A DNA stretch of 64,000 nucleotides. It comes from Hydrogenophaga sp. (GTDB lineage: Bacteria; Pseudomonadota; Gammaproteobacteria; Burkholderiales; Burkholderiaceae_C). Below are positions 44,865 to 54,331 of this stretch, one piece after another. The notes beneath the pieces were generated by a model, which was not told the origin of the DNA, did not search any database, and saw nothing but the letters and a program-made list of their open reading frames with translations. Positions within the stretch are counted from its first letter, which is position 1; each line of letters begins with the position of its first letter. The position numbers were made by a program, and so were the translations under genes. Location of the stretch: assembly GCF_030373225.1 (NCBI RefSeq), contig NZ_JAUCZG010000004.1, positions 124,001-188,000 of the forward strand. The letters run 5' to 3'.

Positions 44865-46340
44865 TCATGTTCGGGCGAAGTATTCGCGGCATTCGAAATC
44901 GGTCTTGTCCTCGGCCTGCGCGTGGCGGTCGATCTCGCTGCGCTTGAGGCGGCAGAAATGGTGGACCACTTCCCGGCCGAGGCCTGCGCACAGGGCCGCG
45001 TCGGCCTCCAGCGCCTGCAGCCCTTCGGGCAGCGAGGTGGGTATTTTCTCGCCGCCGTCGGCATAGGGCGTTTCGCTCGCGGGAGCGGCCCGCAGCTGGC
45101 GCTGCAGGCCGTCGAGGCCGGCGTGGATCTGTGCTGCCATGTACAGGTAAGGGTTGGCAGCGGGTTCGCCGATGCGGTTTTCGATCCGCGTGGCGTCGTC
45201 GCCCGCGCCACCGACCACCCGCAGCATGGCGCCGCGGTTGTCGCGGCCCCACAGCACGGCCTGCGGCGCCAGCGCATTCGGGCGAAAGCGCGCGAAGCCA
45301 TTGATGGTGGGCGTGCACAGCGGCGTCATGCCGCGCGCGTGCGCCAGCAAGCCGGCCAGCCAGTGGCTGCCCGCGTCCGACAAGGTGTGCTGCGCGTCCA
45401 GCGGCGTGCTGCCCGGGGCCGGGGTGTCGCGCACGCAGGCGTTGCGCCCGGTCCTGAGGTCCACCAGCGACTGGTGCAGGTGCCAGCCGCTGGACATGAT
45501 GTGCGGGAACGGCGGGCGGCACATGAAGGTGGCATGGAAGCCCGCCCGGCGCAGCGCCTGGCGAACGCCGTTGCGAAACAGCACCATCTGGTCGGCCGCG
45601 GTGAGGGCGTCGGTGGCGTCGAACACCGCCTCCACCTGGCTCGGGCCGAGTTCGATCTCCAGCGACTGCAACGGCAGGCCCAGCGCCTGCGCGGTGCGCT
45701 GCACGATGCGCAGCGGCTCCTCGCTCATGTCGGCCAGGGCTTCGGACTGCAGGATGTAGCCGGGGTGGATCATCTCCACCGTGGGCGGCAGACCGGGCCA
45801 GCCGGCCAGCTCGGGATCGAGCTGCGGCTGGCTGCTGGTGATGCGGTAGATGTGGAACTCGACCTCCAGCCCGGTCCTGAGTCCGTGGCCCGTCTCCGCC
45901 AGCCGGGCCAATGCGGTCTGCAGCACGCGGCGGGTGTCCAGAGGCACTGGCGCGCCGTTGGCAAACCAGGGCTGGCAGCGCAGCCAGCCGGTGCCGGGCG
46001 CCCAGGGCAGTTCGACGAAGCTCTCGGGGTCGGGCAGCAGCACGAGGTTGGCCGCACCCGCAAAACCGGGCAGCTCGGCCGCCGCACCGGGCTCGAAGAC
46101 CTTCCAGGCGGTGCGATCGGCCGTGTCCTTGAGCATCAGGGTGCCGACCATGCCGACGCCGTCGACCAGGGCGCGCATGGCCGCGGTGGCGCTCAGCGTC
46201 TTGCCGCGCAGCATGCCGTGGGTGTCGCACCAGCCCATGCGCACCAGCTCGACGCCACTGGCCTCGATGCGTTTGACCAGTCGCACGCAGGCCGCCTCGC
46301 GGGCGGCGGAGTGGATGCCGCAGCGCTCGGCGAACGTCAT
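44865..46340 (-). CDS. Glutamine-synthetase-like ligase (gamma-glutamylamide synthetase type)
   Basis: 491 residues of the GlnA superfamily. The N-terminal beta-grasp region and catalytic segments LEVEFHIYRIT, SLEIELGPSQVEAVFD, SSGWHLHQSLVD and WGRDNRGAMLRVVGG are seen, with the glutamates and histidine that bind metals and ATP. It is diverged from housekeeping glutamine synthetase and lacks the adenylylation tyrosine context. Together with an adjacent Rieske oxygenase this resembles aniline and amine pathways, where such ligases attach glutamate to an amine. The start overlaps the oxygenase stop by 4 bp, indicating coupling. Confidence 0.88.
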   Translation of the reverse strand: MTFAERCGIHSAAREAACVRLVKRIEASGVELVRMGWCDTHGMLRGKTLSATAAMRALVDGVGMVGTLMLKDTADRTAWKVFEPGAAAELPGFAGAANLVLLPDPESFVELPWAPGTGWLRCQPWFANGAPVPLDTRRVLQTALARLAETGHGLRTGLEVEFHIYRITSSQPQLDPELAGWPGLPPTVEMIHPGYILQSEALADMSEEPLRIVQRTAQALGLPLQSLEIELGPSQVEAVFDATDALTAADQMVLFRNGVRQALRRAGFHATFMCRPPFPHIMSSGWHLHQSLVDLRTGRNACVRDTPAPGSTPLDAQHTLSDAGSHWLAGLLAHARGMTPLCTPTINGFARFRPNALAPQAVLWGRDNRGAMLRVVGGAGDDATRIENRIGEPAANPYLYMAAQIHAGLDGLQRQLRAAPASETPYADGGEKIPTSLPEGLQALEADAALCAGLGREVVHHFCRLKRSEIDRHAQAEDKTDFECREYFART

Positions 46341-47899
46341 CCGGTCACTCCGGTTCGCCCTGAGCCGGTCTGCGTTGGGCTCGAGCCCTTCTCCGTCTGG
46401 ATCGAGCCTGCCTCCGTTCGCCCTGAGCTTGTCGAAGGGCTCACCAGCACCTGTGGATGGGCTTCGACAGGCTCAGCCCGAACGGATGCAGGCTCCGCTC
46501 GAACGGATGCTGGCTCGGCCCGAACAGAAGTGGGTGTGGTCGGGGTGGGGGCCGTGGCCTTCCAGGGTGCGGCTTCGCGGCGGGCGCGCACCGTCTCCTG
46601 CCACCAGGCCTGCCAGGCTTGCGCGGGTGCGATGCCGTCCACCGTGTCGGGGCCGGTGATCTGCCCGTGCAGGGCCGGGTCGGCGATGCCGGGCGCCGTG
46701 CCGCCTTGCTCCACGGTGTCGATGGCTTGCTGCAGCAGGCGCCGGTTGGCCATGATGACCTTGTCGGTGGTGCCCAGGTGCTCGCGCGTGCGGTCCTGGA
46801 TGGCGCCCATGCTTTCGCAGGCCCACTGGTCGTGCACGTTGATGTCGTCCTCGCCCATGCCGAGGTAGGTGCGCGTCTTCTGCTCTTCGGGGTTGAAGCC
46901 CCAGTGGTTGTGGCTGCCGGACTTCGGACGGTAGTCGGGCAGGGTGACGGTGGCCAGACGCTGGTTTCGCATGGCCGTCTTGTCCACGGCGCCCTCGAAA
47001 CTGGTGAAGAAGGCAAACCAGTAGTTGTGGGTGTCGTCCACCGGCACATGCATCTGCGTGATCGTCATGGTCTCCGACAGCGGGATCACGAAGGTCTGCG
47101 GGAACACCGCGTTGGTCACGCGCACATGGGCGAGTTGTTCGTTCATCGGGCGCAGCGCGGTGAGCTGCAGGCCGTGCGGCCGGGCCTCGAACGTGATCTG
47201 CGGCTGGCCGAACTCGCGCAGCACGCGCGTCATGGGCCAGCGCTCGCCGGCCACGTCGCCGGCGCTGGCGCCGCGAAACTGTTTGCCGTAGCTGTCGTCC
47301 AGCGAGGCGTCGTTGAAGAATCGGTGCAGGTACGACGCGTGCGCCGGGTCGATGCCCACCTCGAAGGCCTGCAGCCAGTTGCAATGCCACAGGCCCTTGA
47401 ACGCAAACGTGTGCGTGGCCGGTGCCATGAAGCAGTCCAGCGAGGGGAAGGGCGGAGGCGTCTGGTCTTCGGGCCCGAACCAGCCGAACAGCACACCGCT
47501 CCTTTCCAGCAGCGGGTAGCTGCGCTGGCGAATGCGGGTGCACAGCGTGCTGCCGGCCGGCTCGCCCGGCGTCTCCAGGCACTGCCCGCTGGTGTCGAAC
47601 TTCCAGCCGTGGAAGGGGCAGCGCAGCCCGTCGCCCTCGTGGCGACCGTAGGCCAGGTCGGCGCCGCGGTGCGGACAGTCGCGGTCCAGCAGGCCGTGGC
47701 GGCCGTGCTCGTCGCGAAACAGCACGAAGTCCTGCCCGAGCAGGCGCACGGGCTTGACCGGGCGCACCGCCATGGCTGGATCCAGCGCGGGATCGAATTC
47801 GTCGAGCAGGGCCACCGGCTGCCAGTAGCGGCGCAACAGTTCACCCCCCGGGGTGCGCGGCCCGACCTGGGTCAGGCGCTGGTTGAGTTCGGCTTTCAT
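46337..47899 (-). CDS. Rieske non-heme iron oxygenase, alpha subunit
   Basis: 520 residues. The Rieske [2Fe-2S] motif is C75-P-H77-R-G, then C94-P-F-H97-G-W. The mononuclear iron site is D184-P-A-H187-A-S-Y-L-H192. The layout, an N-terminal Rieske domain with a long C-terminal part, matches O-demethylase and phthalate-type one-component oxygenases (LigX-like), which use a separate ferredoxin. The last 70 or so residues (SVRAEPA repeated, then Ser/Gly/Thr-rich) are encoded by dispersed repeat DNA and are probably not part of the fold. It is the first gene of the cluster, divergent from a GntR regulator. Confidence 0.92.
   Translation of the reverse strand: MKAELNQRLTQVGPRTPGGELLRRYWQPVALLDEFDPALDPAMAVRPVKPVRLLGQDFVLFRDEHGRHGLLDRDCPHRGADLAYGRHEGDGLRCPFHGWKFDTSGQCLETPGEPAGSTLCTRIRQRSYPLLERSGVLFGWFGPEDQTPPPFPSLDCFMAPATHTFAFKGLWHCNWLQAFEVGIDPAHASYLHRFFNDASLDDSYGKQFRGASAGDVAGERWPMTRVLREFGQPQITFEARPHGLQLTALRPMNEQLAHVRVTNAVFPQTFVIPLSETMTITQMHVPVDDTHNYWFAFFTSFEGAVDKTAMRNQRLATVTLPDYRPKSGSHNHWGFNPEEQKTRTYLGMGEDDINVHDQWACESMGAIQDRTREHLGTTDKVIMANRRLLQQAIDTVEQGGTAPGIADPALHGQITGPDTVDGIAPAQAWQAWWQETVRARREAAPWKATAPTPTTPTSVRAEPASVRAEPASVRAEPVEAHPQVLVSPSTSSGRTEAGSIQTEKGSSPTQTGSGRTGVTG
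46368..46530. repeat. Dispersed and inverted repeats at the 3' end of the Rieske gene
   Basis: GTTCGCCCTGAGCTTGTCGAAGGGC-like DNA at 46416-46440 is followed by its inverted partner (GGGCTTCGACAGGCTCAGCC then CGAACGG) at 46459-46485, able to form a hairpin. Around it are shorter direct degenerate copies of an about 21-bp unit ending CCGAACGGATGC or similar. Related copies occur at 32950. This family is scattered through many Burkholderiales genomes. Confidence 0.85.
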
Positions 47900-47964
47900 G
47901 CAGGCTCCGATGGTCGGATTTCAAACGGTATCCCATTTTTTTGATTCAGTGTACAGTTTGCCGC

Positions 47965-48684
47965 ATGAGCCTGCAAGACACCGTTTTGATGCAACTGCGC
48001 GACCTGATCCTGAGCGGCCAGTTCGAGCCTGGCCAGCGCCTGGCCGAGCAGCAACTTGCCGAGCGACTCGGTGCTTCGCGCACACCGGTGCGCGCTGCGC
48101 TGGTCACCCTGGAGCAGGAGGGTCTGGTGCAAGCCAACGACACCGGCAAGTACCTGGTGCGCCAGTTCACGGCGCAGGAAGTGAGCGACGCCATCGCGGT
48201 GCGTGGCCACCTCGAAGGCATGGCCGCGCGGCTGGTGGCCGAACACGGTCTGCCGCGCCAGTTGCAAAACCAGCTGCAGGCCTGCCTCACCGACGGCGAC
48301 CGGCTGCTGGCCGACAACCCGCTGAGCATCGAGAGCTACGCGGCGTATGCGGTGATGAACGATCGCTTCCACGCCTTGCTGCTGGAGGCCTGCGGCAACC
48401 GCGCGCTGCAGCGTGCCGTGGCGCTCAACGACAAGCTGCCGTTTGCCCCCGCCTCGGCCATGCTGCCCATGCAGGGCACGGTGGCCCTCGACCGCGACTG
48501 GATGCTGTATGCGCACCGCCAGCACCACATGCTGTTCGACGCGTTGCAGCGCGGCGAAGGCGCACGCGCCCAGGCGCTGGCGGTGGAGCACACCGAGGTG
48601 GCGCAGATGAACATGCGCCTGGCGCTGGAGCGGCGCGCCGAGTCCGAGCGCGTGATGCCCGTGATGCGGCTTGTCGTCGGCTGA
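47965..48684 (+). CDS. GntR-family (FCD) regulator of the Rieske/ligase cluster
   Basis: 239 residues. The N-terminal winged helix contains [30 protein letters not shown]. An FCD ligand-binding domain follows (about 90-225) with the [15 protein letters not shown] and [13 protein letters not shown] histidine motifs. It is transcribed divergently from the Rieske gene with 65 bp between starts; TGTACA at 47950-47955 sits in that gap and may be an operator half. It probably represses the cluster until its substrate or a product is present. Confidence 0.88.
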   Translation: MSLQDTVLMQLRDLILSGQFEPGQRLAEQQLAERLGASRTPVRAALVTLEQEGLVQANDTGKYLVRQFTAQEVSDAIAVRGHLEGMAARLVAEHGLPRQLQNQLQACLTDGDRLLADNPLSIESYAAYAVMNDRFHALLLEACGNRALQRAVALNDKLPFAPASAMLPMQGTVALDRDWMLYAHRQHHMLFDALQRGEGARAQALAVEHTEVAQMNMRLALERRAESERVMPVMRLVVG

Positions 48685-48713
48685 GGACACGGCAGCGGTG
48701 TATCGTGCCGGGC

Positions 48714-50279
48714 ATGTCATCCACCGCTGAAACAGTTCCATCCACCGGTCTCACGCTGCGCCGTGTGGCCATCGACACCTATCACGAGAACGTGGCCTAC
48801 CTGCACCGCGACTGCGCCGTGGTGCGGGCCGAGGGCTTCCAGGCCTTGTCGAAGGTGGAGGTGCGGGCCAACGGCCGGCGCATCCTGGCCACGCTCAACG
48901 TGGTGGACGACAGCAGCATCGTGGGCTGCAGTGAAATCGGAGTGTCGGAGGACGCCTTTGCCCGGCTGGAGGTCGCCGGTGGCCACCCGGCCTCGGTGTC
49001 GCCGGCCGAGCCGCCCGAATCCATCCCGGCGCTGTTTCGCAAGATCAACGGCGAGCGGCTGGGTCGCGACGACTTCCGCCACATCGTCCGCGACATCGCC
49101 GAGTTGCGGTATTCCAAGATCGAACTCACCGCCTTCGTGGTGGCCTGCAACCGCAGCGAACTGGACCGCGAAGAGGTCTACTTCCTGACCGAGGCCATGG
49201 TGGCCAGCGGCCGGCGGCTCGACTGGAACGAGTCGCTGGTGGTCGACAAGCACTGCATCGGCGGCATCCCGGGCAACCGCACCTCGATGCTGGTCGTGCC
49301 CATCGTCACCGCCCACGGGCTGGTGTTTCCCAAGACCTCGTCGCGCGCCATCACCTCACCCGCGGGCACGGCCGACACCATGGAGGTGCTGGCCAACGTG
49401 GAGCTGCCGTTCGAACAGCTCACCGGGATCGTGCGCCAGCACCGCGGCTGTCTGGCCTGGGGCGGTGCGGCCATGCTGTCGCCGGCCGACGATGTGCTGA
49501 TCTCGGTCGAGCGCCCGCTGTCCATCGACTCGCCCGGCCAGATGGTCGCCTCCATCCTGTCCAAGAAGATCGCCGCCGGTGCCACCCACCTCGTGCTCGA
49601 CATCCCCATCGGTCCCACCGCCAAGGTGCGCTCGATGCCCGAGGCCCAGCGCTTGCGCCGCCTGTTCGAATACGTGGCGCAGCGCATGCATCTCTCGCTG
49701 GACGTGGTGATCACCGACGGGCGCCAGCCGGTGGGCCGGGGCGTGGGCCCGGTGCTCGAGGCGCGTGACGTGATGCAGGTGCTGGAGAACGACCCGCGAG
49801 CGCCCGATGACCTGCGGCAGAAATCGTTGCGCCTGGCCGGGCGCCTGATCGAATGCAACCCCGATGTGCGCGGCGGCGACGGCTTCGCCATTGCGCGCGA
49901 CATCCTCGATTCGGGCCGGGCGCTGGCGCAGATGCGCGCCATCGTGAAGGCCCAGGGCGACCGGGGTTTCGACCACCACCACCCGGTGCTGGGCCCGCTC
50001 ACCCTGGAGGTGACGGCGCCCGCCGCCGGGGTGGTCATCGGCATCGACAACCTGCAGATCGCACAGATCGCGCGGCTGGCCGGCGCACCCAAGGTCAAGG
50101 GCGCGGGCGTGGACCTGTGCATCAAGCTCGGCGAGCCGGTGGCCGCCGGCGATGTGCTCTACCGGGTGCACGCCAGCTACCCGGCCGACCTGGAATTCGC
50201 GCGCCAGGCCAGCGGGCGCGCCAGCGGTTTCAGCCTGGGCACCGCCGCCCAGGTGCCCCATGTCTTTGTGGAGTTCTGA
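48714..50279 (+). CDS. Thymidine/AMP phosphorylase-family enzyme (archaeal AMP phosphorylase type)
   Basis: 521 residues. An N-terminal extension of about 85 residues, typical of archaeal AMP phosphorylases, precedes the pyrimidine-phosphorylase fold. The motifs [23 protein letters not shown] and [20 protein letters not shown] (near residue 210) match the AMP-phosphorylase subfamily more than E. coli DeoA. It would phosphorolyse a nucleoside 5'-monophosphate to a base and ribose 1,5-bisphosphate, or act on a nucleoside. A PRPP-synthetase-like gene overlaps its stop (TGATG). The ATG at 48714 is the best start. Confidence 0.85.
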   Translation: MSSTAETVPSTGLTLRRVAIDTYHENVAYLHRDCAVVRAEGFQALSKVEVRANGRRILATLNVVDDSSIVGCSEIGVSEDAFARLEVAGGHPASVSPAEPPESIPALFRKINGERLGRDDFRHIVRDIAELRYSKIELTAFVVACNRSELDREEVYFLTEAMVASGRRLDWNESLVVDKHCIGGIPGNRTSMLVVPIVTAHGLVFPKTSSRAITSPAGTADTMEVLANVELPFEQLTGIVRQHRGCLAWGGAAMLSPADDVLISVERPLSIDSPGQMVASILSKKIAAGATHLVLDIPIGPTAKVRSMPEAQRLRRLFEYVAQRMHLSLDVVITDGRQPVGRGVGPVLEARDVMQVLENDPRAPDDLRQKSLRLAGRLIECNPDVRGGDGFAIARDILDSGRALAQMRAIVKAQGDRGFDHHHPVLGPLTLEVTAPAAGVVIGIDNLQIAQIARLAGAPKVKGAGVDLCIKLGEPVAAGDVLYRVHASYPADLEFARQASGRASGFSLGTAAQVPHVFVEF

Positions 50280-51178
50280 TGTCCCTCTCGAGCATGCCCG
50301 CTGCGGGCTGTGTGCTGTGTTTCGACGATGAAGCCTCGCAGGCTGGCCAGGCCGCCAGCGCCTGCGGCATGGCGCTGGCGGTGGTGGAGCGCCACCGCTT
50401 TCCCGATGGCGAGCTGCGCCTGCGCCTGCCCGCCGCCCTGCCCGCGCGGGTGGTGCTCTGGCGCGGTCTGCAGCAGCCCAATGAAAAGCTGGTCGAGCTG
50501 CTGCTGGCCGCGCAAACCGCGCGCACGCTCGGGGCAAGGCACCTCACCCTGGTTTCGCCGTACCTGGCCTACATGCGGCAGGACATCGCCTTCAACCCGG
50601 GCGAGGCGATCAGCCAGCGCATCGTGGGAGGTTTCCTGGCCCAACTGTTCGACGCCGTGATCACGGTCGATCCGCACCTGCACCGGGTGGCCACGCTGTT
50701 CGAGGCCATACCGGTGAAAGACGCGATCGCACTCAGCGGCGCGCCGCTGCTGGCCGACCACATCGCGACGCAGCGCCAGCGTCCGCTGCTCATGGGCCCG
50801 GACGAAGAAGCGCTGCAGTGGGTGGCGCTGGCGGCTGACCGGCATGGCTGGGACCATGCGGTGTGCCGCAAGACGCGCCATGGCGACTGCGAGGTGGACA
50901 TCGAACTGCCCGGGCAGCCGGTGGCGGGCCGCGTGGTCGTGCTCATGGACGACGTGGCCAGTTCGGGCCACACGCTGGCGCGGGCCGCCGTGAAGCTGCG
51001 CGCCGCGGGGGCCGTCTCTGTCGACGTGGCGGTGACCCATGCGCTGTTTGCACCGGGCGCGGTGCAGCTGGTGCGCAGTTCCGGCGTCGGCGAGATCTGG
51101 AGCACCGACTGCATTGCGCACGCCTCCAACGCGGTGAGCATCGTGCCAGCGGTGGTGGCCGCGCTGCAGGGCCTTTGA
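50279..51178 (+). CDS. Ribose-phosphate pyrophosphokinase-like protein
   Basis: 299 residues of the PRPP synthetase family, slightly shorter than Prs (about 315). Conserved segments include HRFPDGELRLRLP, LVSPYLAYMRQDIAFNPGEAIS, ITVDPHLHRVATLF, and the PRPP-binding loop VVLMDDVASSGHTL near residue 222. It is a second, diverged Prs paralogue rather than the housekeeping gene, and it overlaps the phosphorylase by a TGATG junction, so the two are coupled. A role using or forming ribose bisphosphates is inferred. Confidence 0.87.
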   Translation: MSLSSMPAAGCVLCFDDEASQAGQAASACGMALAVVERHRFPDGELRLRLPAALPARVVLWRGLQQPNEKLVELLLAAQTARTLGARHLTLVSPYLAYMRQDIAFNPGEAISQRIVGGFLAQLFDAVITVDPHLHRVATLFEAIPVKDAIALSGAPLLADHIATQRQRPLLMGPDEEALQWVALAADRHGWDHAVCRKTRHGDCEVDIELPGQPVAGRVVVLMDDVASSGHTLARAAVKLRAAGAVSVDVAVTHALFAPGAVQLVRSSGVGEIWSTDCIAHASNAVSIVPAVVAALQGL

Positions 51179-51278
51179 AGGGTTGCCTGCGCATTGAGGT
51201 TGCTCAACGCCGGCTGCGCGCTGCTGCCTAGACTGGTCAAGCAGGGGAATGAACCCTGTTTGCTCCAAGGAGACTTTG

Positions 51279-51761
51279 ATGCGCGCCTTTTTGTCCTGTG
51301 CACTCTCGCTGCTGGTGTCAGGCGGCCTGACCGGCTGTTATGTCGTGCCCGAACGCCAGGCCGACGGGCAGGTGGTCTTTCAGCACTACCCCTTGCCGCC
51401 ACCGGGCTTGGTGGTGCCGGCGCCCGCGCGCGCAGTACCCGGCGGCGCTTCGGCCCCCGCCAACCTGCCCACGCGCCTGTACCCGATCAACGACATTGCC
51501 ACCTCCACCGGCATCGTCACCGGGTCGGTGACCAACATGATGACGGGCAAGGGTGTGTTCAACGTGTCCTACCTGGGCGAGGTGCTCACCGGGGAGGCCA
51601 CGAGGGTCTCGAACGACGAGCGCCGCGGCGTGGCCAGTGCGTTCAGCCCCAAGGGCATGTACATGTCGTGCGAATACCAGATGAACACACCGTACCAGGG
51701 CGCAGGCACCTGCACCTTCTCCAACGGCGCGTCCTACCGCATGCACATCGGCGGCAACTGA
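51279..51761 (+). CDS. Small lipoprotein, function unknown
   Basis: 160 residues. The signal ends in the lipobox LTGC (cysteine near residue 20), so it is a lipoprotein. A Pro/Ala-rich linker (about 30-60) precedes a small domain with GSVTNMMTGKGVFNVSYLGEVLTGEATRVS and a C-terminal SYRMHIGGN. AAGGAGAC gives the start at 51279. Its outer- or inner-membrane sorting is not determinable: the residue after Cys is Tyr. Confidence 0.82.
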   Translation: MRAFLSCALSLLVSGGLTGCYVVPERQADGQVVFQHYPLPPPGLVVPAPARAVPGGASAPANLPTRLYPINDIATSTGIVTGSVTNMMTGKGVFNVSYLGEVLTGEATRVSNDERRGVASAFSPKGMYMSCEYQMNTPYQGAGTCTFSNGASYRMHIGGN

Positions 51762-51913
51762 GGGCCCAGGCTGCACACGCGCGGCCGGCGCGTCGGCATG
51801 CCCGTGAATGGCCGTGGTGCACGCGGGTTATGGCGCATGTCCGACCCGCGAGCGTGGGTAGGGGGGAATACTCGGATTTTCCCTTTGCTCCTTCACCGGG
51901 CTGCACCGCTCCC

Positions 51914-53023
51914 ATGACCACCAACTCGCTGTTTTCACCCCTCACCGCCGGCAGCCTCTCGCTGGCCAACCGCATCGTCATGGCCCCGCTCACGCGCAAC
52001 CGCGCGCCCGGCGCCGTGCCCACGCCGCTCATGGCCACGTATTACCAGCAGCGCGCCAGCGCCGGCCTGCTGATCACCGAAGCCACCGCCATCAGCCACC
52101 AGGGGCAGGGATACGCCGATGTGCCGGGGCTGTACGCGCCCGAGCAGATCGAAGGCTGGAAGCGTGTCACCGCGGCCGTGCACGGCGCAGGCGGCAAGAT
52201 CGTGACCCAGCTCTGGCATGTGGGCCGCGTCTCGCACACCGACCTGCAGCCCGACCACGGTGCGCCCGTGGCGCCTTCGGCCATCGCGGCCAGGACCAAG
52301 ACCGTGCTGCTCAAGGACGGCGCACCGGTGTTCGTCGAAACCTCGCTTCCCCGCGCGCTGGAAGCCAGCGAACTGCCCGGCATCGTGGAGGACTACCGCA
52401 AGGCCGCGCTGGCCGCGATCGAGGCGGGTTTCGACGGGGTGGAGATCCACGCCGCCAACGGCTACCTGATCGACCAGTTCCTCAAGACCGGCAGCAACCA
52501 TCGCACCGACGCGTATGGCGGCAGCATCGAAAACCGCGCCCGGCTGCTGGTGGAGGTGATCCGGGCCGTGACGGATGCCGTTGGCGCGGGCCGCACCGGC
52601 GTGCGCCTCTCGCCCGTGACACCGGCCAACGACGTGATCGATGCCGATCCGCAGCCGCTGTTCACGCACGTGATGAACGAACTGGCGAAGTTCGACCTGG
52701 CCTATGTGCACTTCATCGAAGGCGCCACCGGTGGCGCGCGCGAACTGGCCGAACGACCGTTCGACTACGACGCCCTGCGTGCGGCGTATCACGCAGCCGG
52801 TGGCAAGGCGGCGTGGATGGTCAACAACGGCTACGACCTGCCGATGGCAGAACAGGCCTTGGAACACGGCGCCGATCTGGTGGCGTTTGGCCGCACCTAC
52901 ATCGCCAACCCCGATCTGGTGGCACGCCTGGCGCAAGGTGGTCCGTTCAACCAGCCCGACAACAAGACCTTCTACGGCGGTGGCGCCAAGGGTTACACCG
53001 ACTACCCGGCGCTGGCCGCCTGA
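51914..53023 (+). CDS. Old yellow enzyme-family NADH:flavin oxidoreductase (NemA-like)
   Basis: 369 residues, an FMN-binding TIM barrel. SLANRIVMAPLTRNRAP, TQLWHVGRVSH, the active-site HAANGYLIDQFLKTGSNHRTDAYGG and AFGRTYIANPDLVARL are signature segments of N-ethylmaleimide or nitroester reductases. It reduces activated alkenes or nitro compounds with NAD(P)H. The gene stands alone between two lipoprotein loci. Confidence 0.93.
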   Translation: MTTNSLFSPLTAGSLSLANRIVMAPLTRNRAPGAVPTPLMATYYQQRASAGLLITEATAISHQGQGYADVPGLYAPEQIEGWKRVTAAVHGAGGKIVTQLWHVGRVSHTDLQPDHGAPVAPSAIAARTKTVLLKDGAPVFVETSLPRALEASELPGIVEDYRKAALAAIEAGFDGVEIHAANGYLIDQFLKTGSNHRTDAYGGSIENRARLLVEVIRAVTDAVGAGRTGVRLSPVTPANDVIDADPQPLFTHVMNELAKFDLAYVHFIEGATGGARELAERPFDYDALRAAYHAAGGKAAWMVNNGYDLPMAEQALEHGADLVAFGRTYIANPDLVARLAQGGPFNQPDNKTFYGGGAKGYTDYPALAA

Positions 53024-53065
53024 GGTCGCCGGACATCGCCTTGGCGGGCGCTGCCCGGGTCGCGT

Positions 53066-53656
53066 TCAACGCAGCCGTGCGTCGGCCTGCACCTGCTGTT
53101 TCAACTGCTCGGACAACTGCGCAGCGGCGCGCCGTCCCGCCAGGCCGAAGTCGCTTTTGAACTCGGCAAATTCGGCGGTACCCCTGGCCTGCGTTTGCAA
53201 GGTCGTCACCGCCTTGCCCTCGGCGTCGATCACTTCGCAGGTCAGGTGGATGTCGAACCGGGTGGGTGGCCAGGTGAACAGCGAGGGCGAATCGGTGTAG
53301 GTCGTGATGCTCGGCGAAAACACGTAGCTCACGCCGAAGCCCGCCAGCGCTTCGCGATCGCTCGCCGATTTCACGACGAACACATCGGCGTACACCGCGC
53401 GCAGCGCATCGCGGATCGACTTTTCGAGGTCGCGGTACGGAAAGTAGCTCACCTTGTCACCGCCGCCGCCGGCCGTGATGACTTCCTTTGACCGGTCCGC
53501 TTCGGTCATCACGTAGGCGACCTTTTTCGGGTTGAGGCCGGCTTCGTTGCGCACCGGTGTTTCCAGCGGGCTGATGCCGATGGGGTGCGCGCAGGCGGTG
53601 AGGATGGCGATCAGCGTCGCTGCCAGAGGAATGCGCCAGAAGTTCTGAAGAGACAT
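53066..53656 (-). CDS. Putative lipoprotein
   Basis: 196 residues. The signal peptide ends in the lipobox LTAC (cysteine near residue 22). The mature part includes NPKKVAYVMTEADRSKEVIT, GGGGDKVSYFPYRDLEKSIRDALRAVYADVFVV and a beta-rich FDIHLTCEVIDAEGKAVTTL region. No known family is recognised. It lies 14 bp after the lipoprotein gene at 53671 on the same strand, and the two share a similar design, so a common complex is possible. Confidence 0.85.
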   Translation of the reverse strand: MSLQNFWRIPLAATLIAILTACAHPIGISPLETPVRNEAGLNPKKVAYVMTEADRSKEVITAGGGGDKVSYFPYRDLEKSIRDALRAVYADVFVVKSASDREALAGFGVSYVFSPSITTYTDSPSLFTWPPTRFDIHLTCEVIDAEGKAVTTLQTQARGTAEFAEFKSDFGLAGRRAAAQLSEQLKQQVQADARLR

Positions 53657-53670
53657 GGGTTTCTTTCGTT

Positions 53671-54231
53671 TCAGGGTTGGACGGCGGTGATGAAAGCGGG
53701 ATCGGCGTACACGGATTGCAGCAGCGTGCGCACCAGGCGCGGGTATTCGCTCTGGCCCCTGGGCACGGCCACGGCGGCGGCAAAGCTCGATTCAAACTGC
53801 GTTCTGGCGCTGTAGATCTTCTCGTGCACGGTCTGGCCGCGCTTGACCACGCTCAGCTTCACGTCCATGAAACCCTCGCCGGTGTTCAGGCCGGACACGT
53901 CGATGTCGTTCTTCAGCAGCGTGGCCTCGATGCGGGTGTCGGCCTTCGGGTCGAGCACCCTGAGCTCGGTCAGGTCCGAGCGCAGCGCCTCTTCGAGGTA
54001 GCGGGCAAACGAGCCGCCGGGCGCCACGAAGGGCGCGCCGCGCAAGGTGATCCTGTTCACCGGCGCTTCGGGGCTGCGCGGCTGGAACTCACCCACGGCG
54101 ATCTTGCCGAGCTGGCTCGTCTTGAGGCGGTCGATGCTCGGGTAGTCGGGGCTGTAGGTCGGGGCGACAAACGAGGCGCAGCCAGTCATGGCCACGGCAA
54201 GCACGGTCAACAAGGCCATGCGAAGTTTCAT
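53671..54231 (-). CDS. Putative lipoprotein
   Basis: 186 residues. The lipobox MTGC ends a 20-residue signal. The mature part has KIAVGEFQPRSPEAPVNRITLRGAPFVAPGGSFARYLEEALRSDL and ends with LLQSVYADPAFITA. This resembles small lipoproteins of unknown function with a TolB-like N-terminal fold; I am not certain of the family. Upstream in-frame starts at 54333 would overlap the maiA promoter, so 54231 was taken. It precedes the second lipoprotein gene. Confidence 0.85.
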   Translation of the reverse strand: MKLRMALLTVLAVAMTGCASFVAPTYSPDYPSIDRLKTSQLGKIAVGEFQPRSPEAPVNRITLRGAPFVAPGGSFARYLEEALRSDLTELRVLDPKADTRIEATLLKNDIDVSGLNTGEGFMDVKLSVVKRGQTVHEKIYSARTQFESSFAAAVAVPRGQSEYPRLVRTLLQSVYADPAFITAVQP

Positions 54232-54331
54232 GGGAGGTTCCTTTGCTGGTGGGATGCACATGCACCGCGCAGGAATATAGCGAGCGGCCGGCGGCTCGCC
54301 GGGAAAGCTCCCCCGGTTTATCCTCGGTGCC

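Noticed and set aside
44703-46868. 721-codon frame antisense to the ligase and Rieske genes
   Set aside because: It mirrors conserved coding sequence and has no family features.
47853-48713. N-terminal extension of the AMP-phosphorylase-like gene upstream of 48714
   Set aside because: It overlaps the GntR gene in another frame; the ATG at 48714 fits the family N-terminus.
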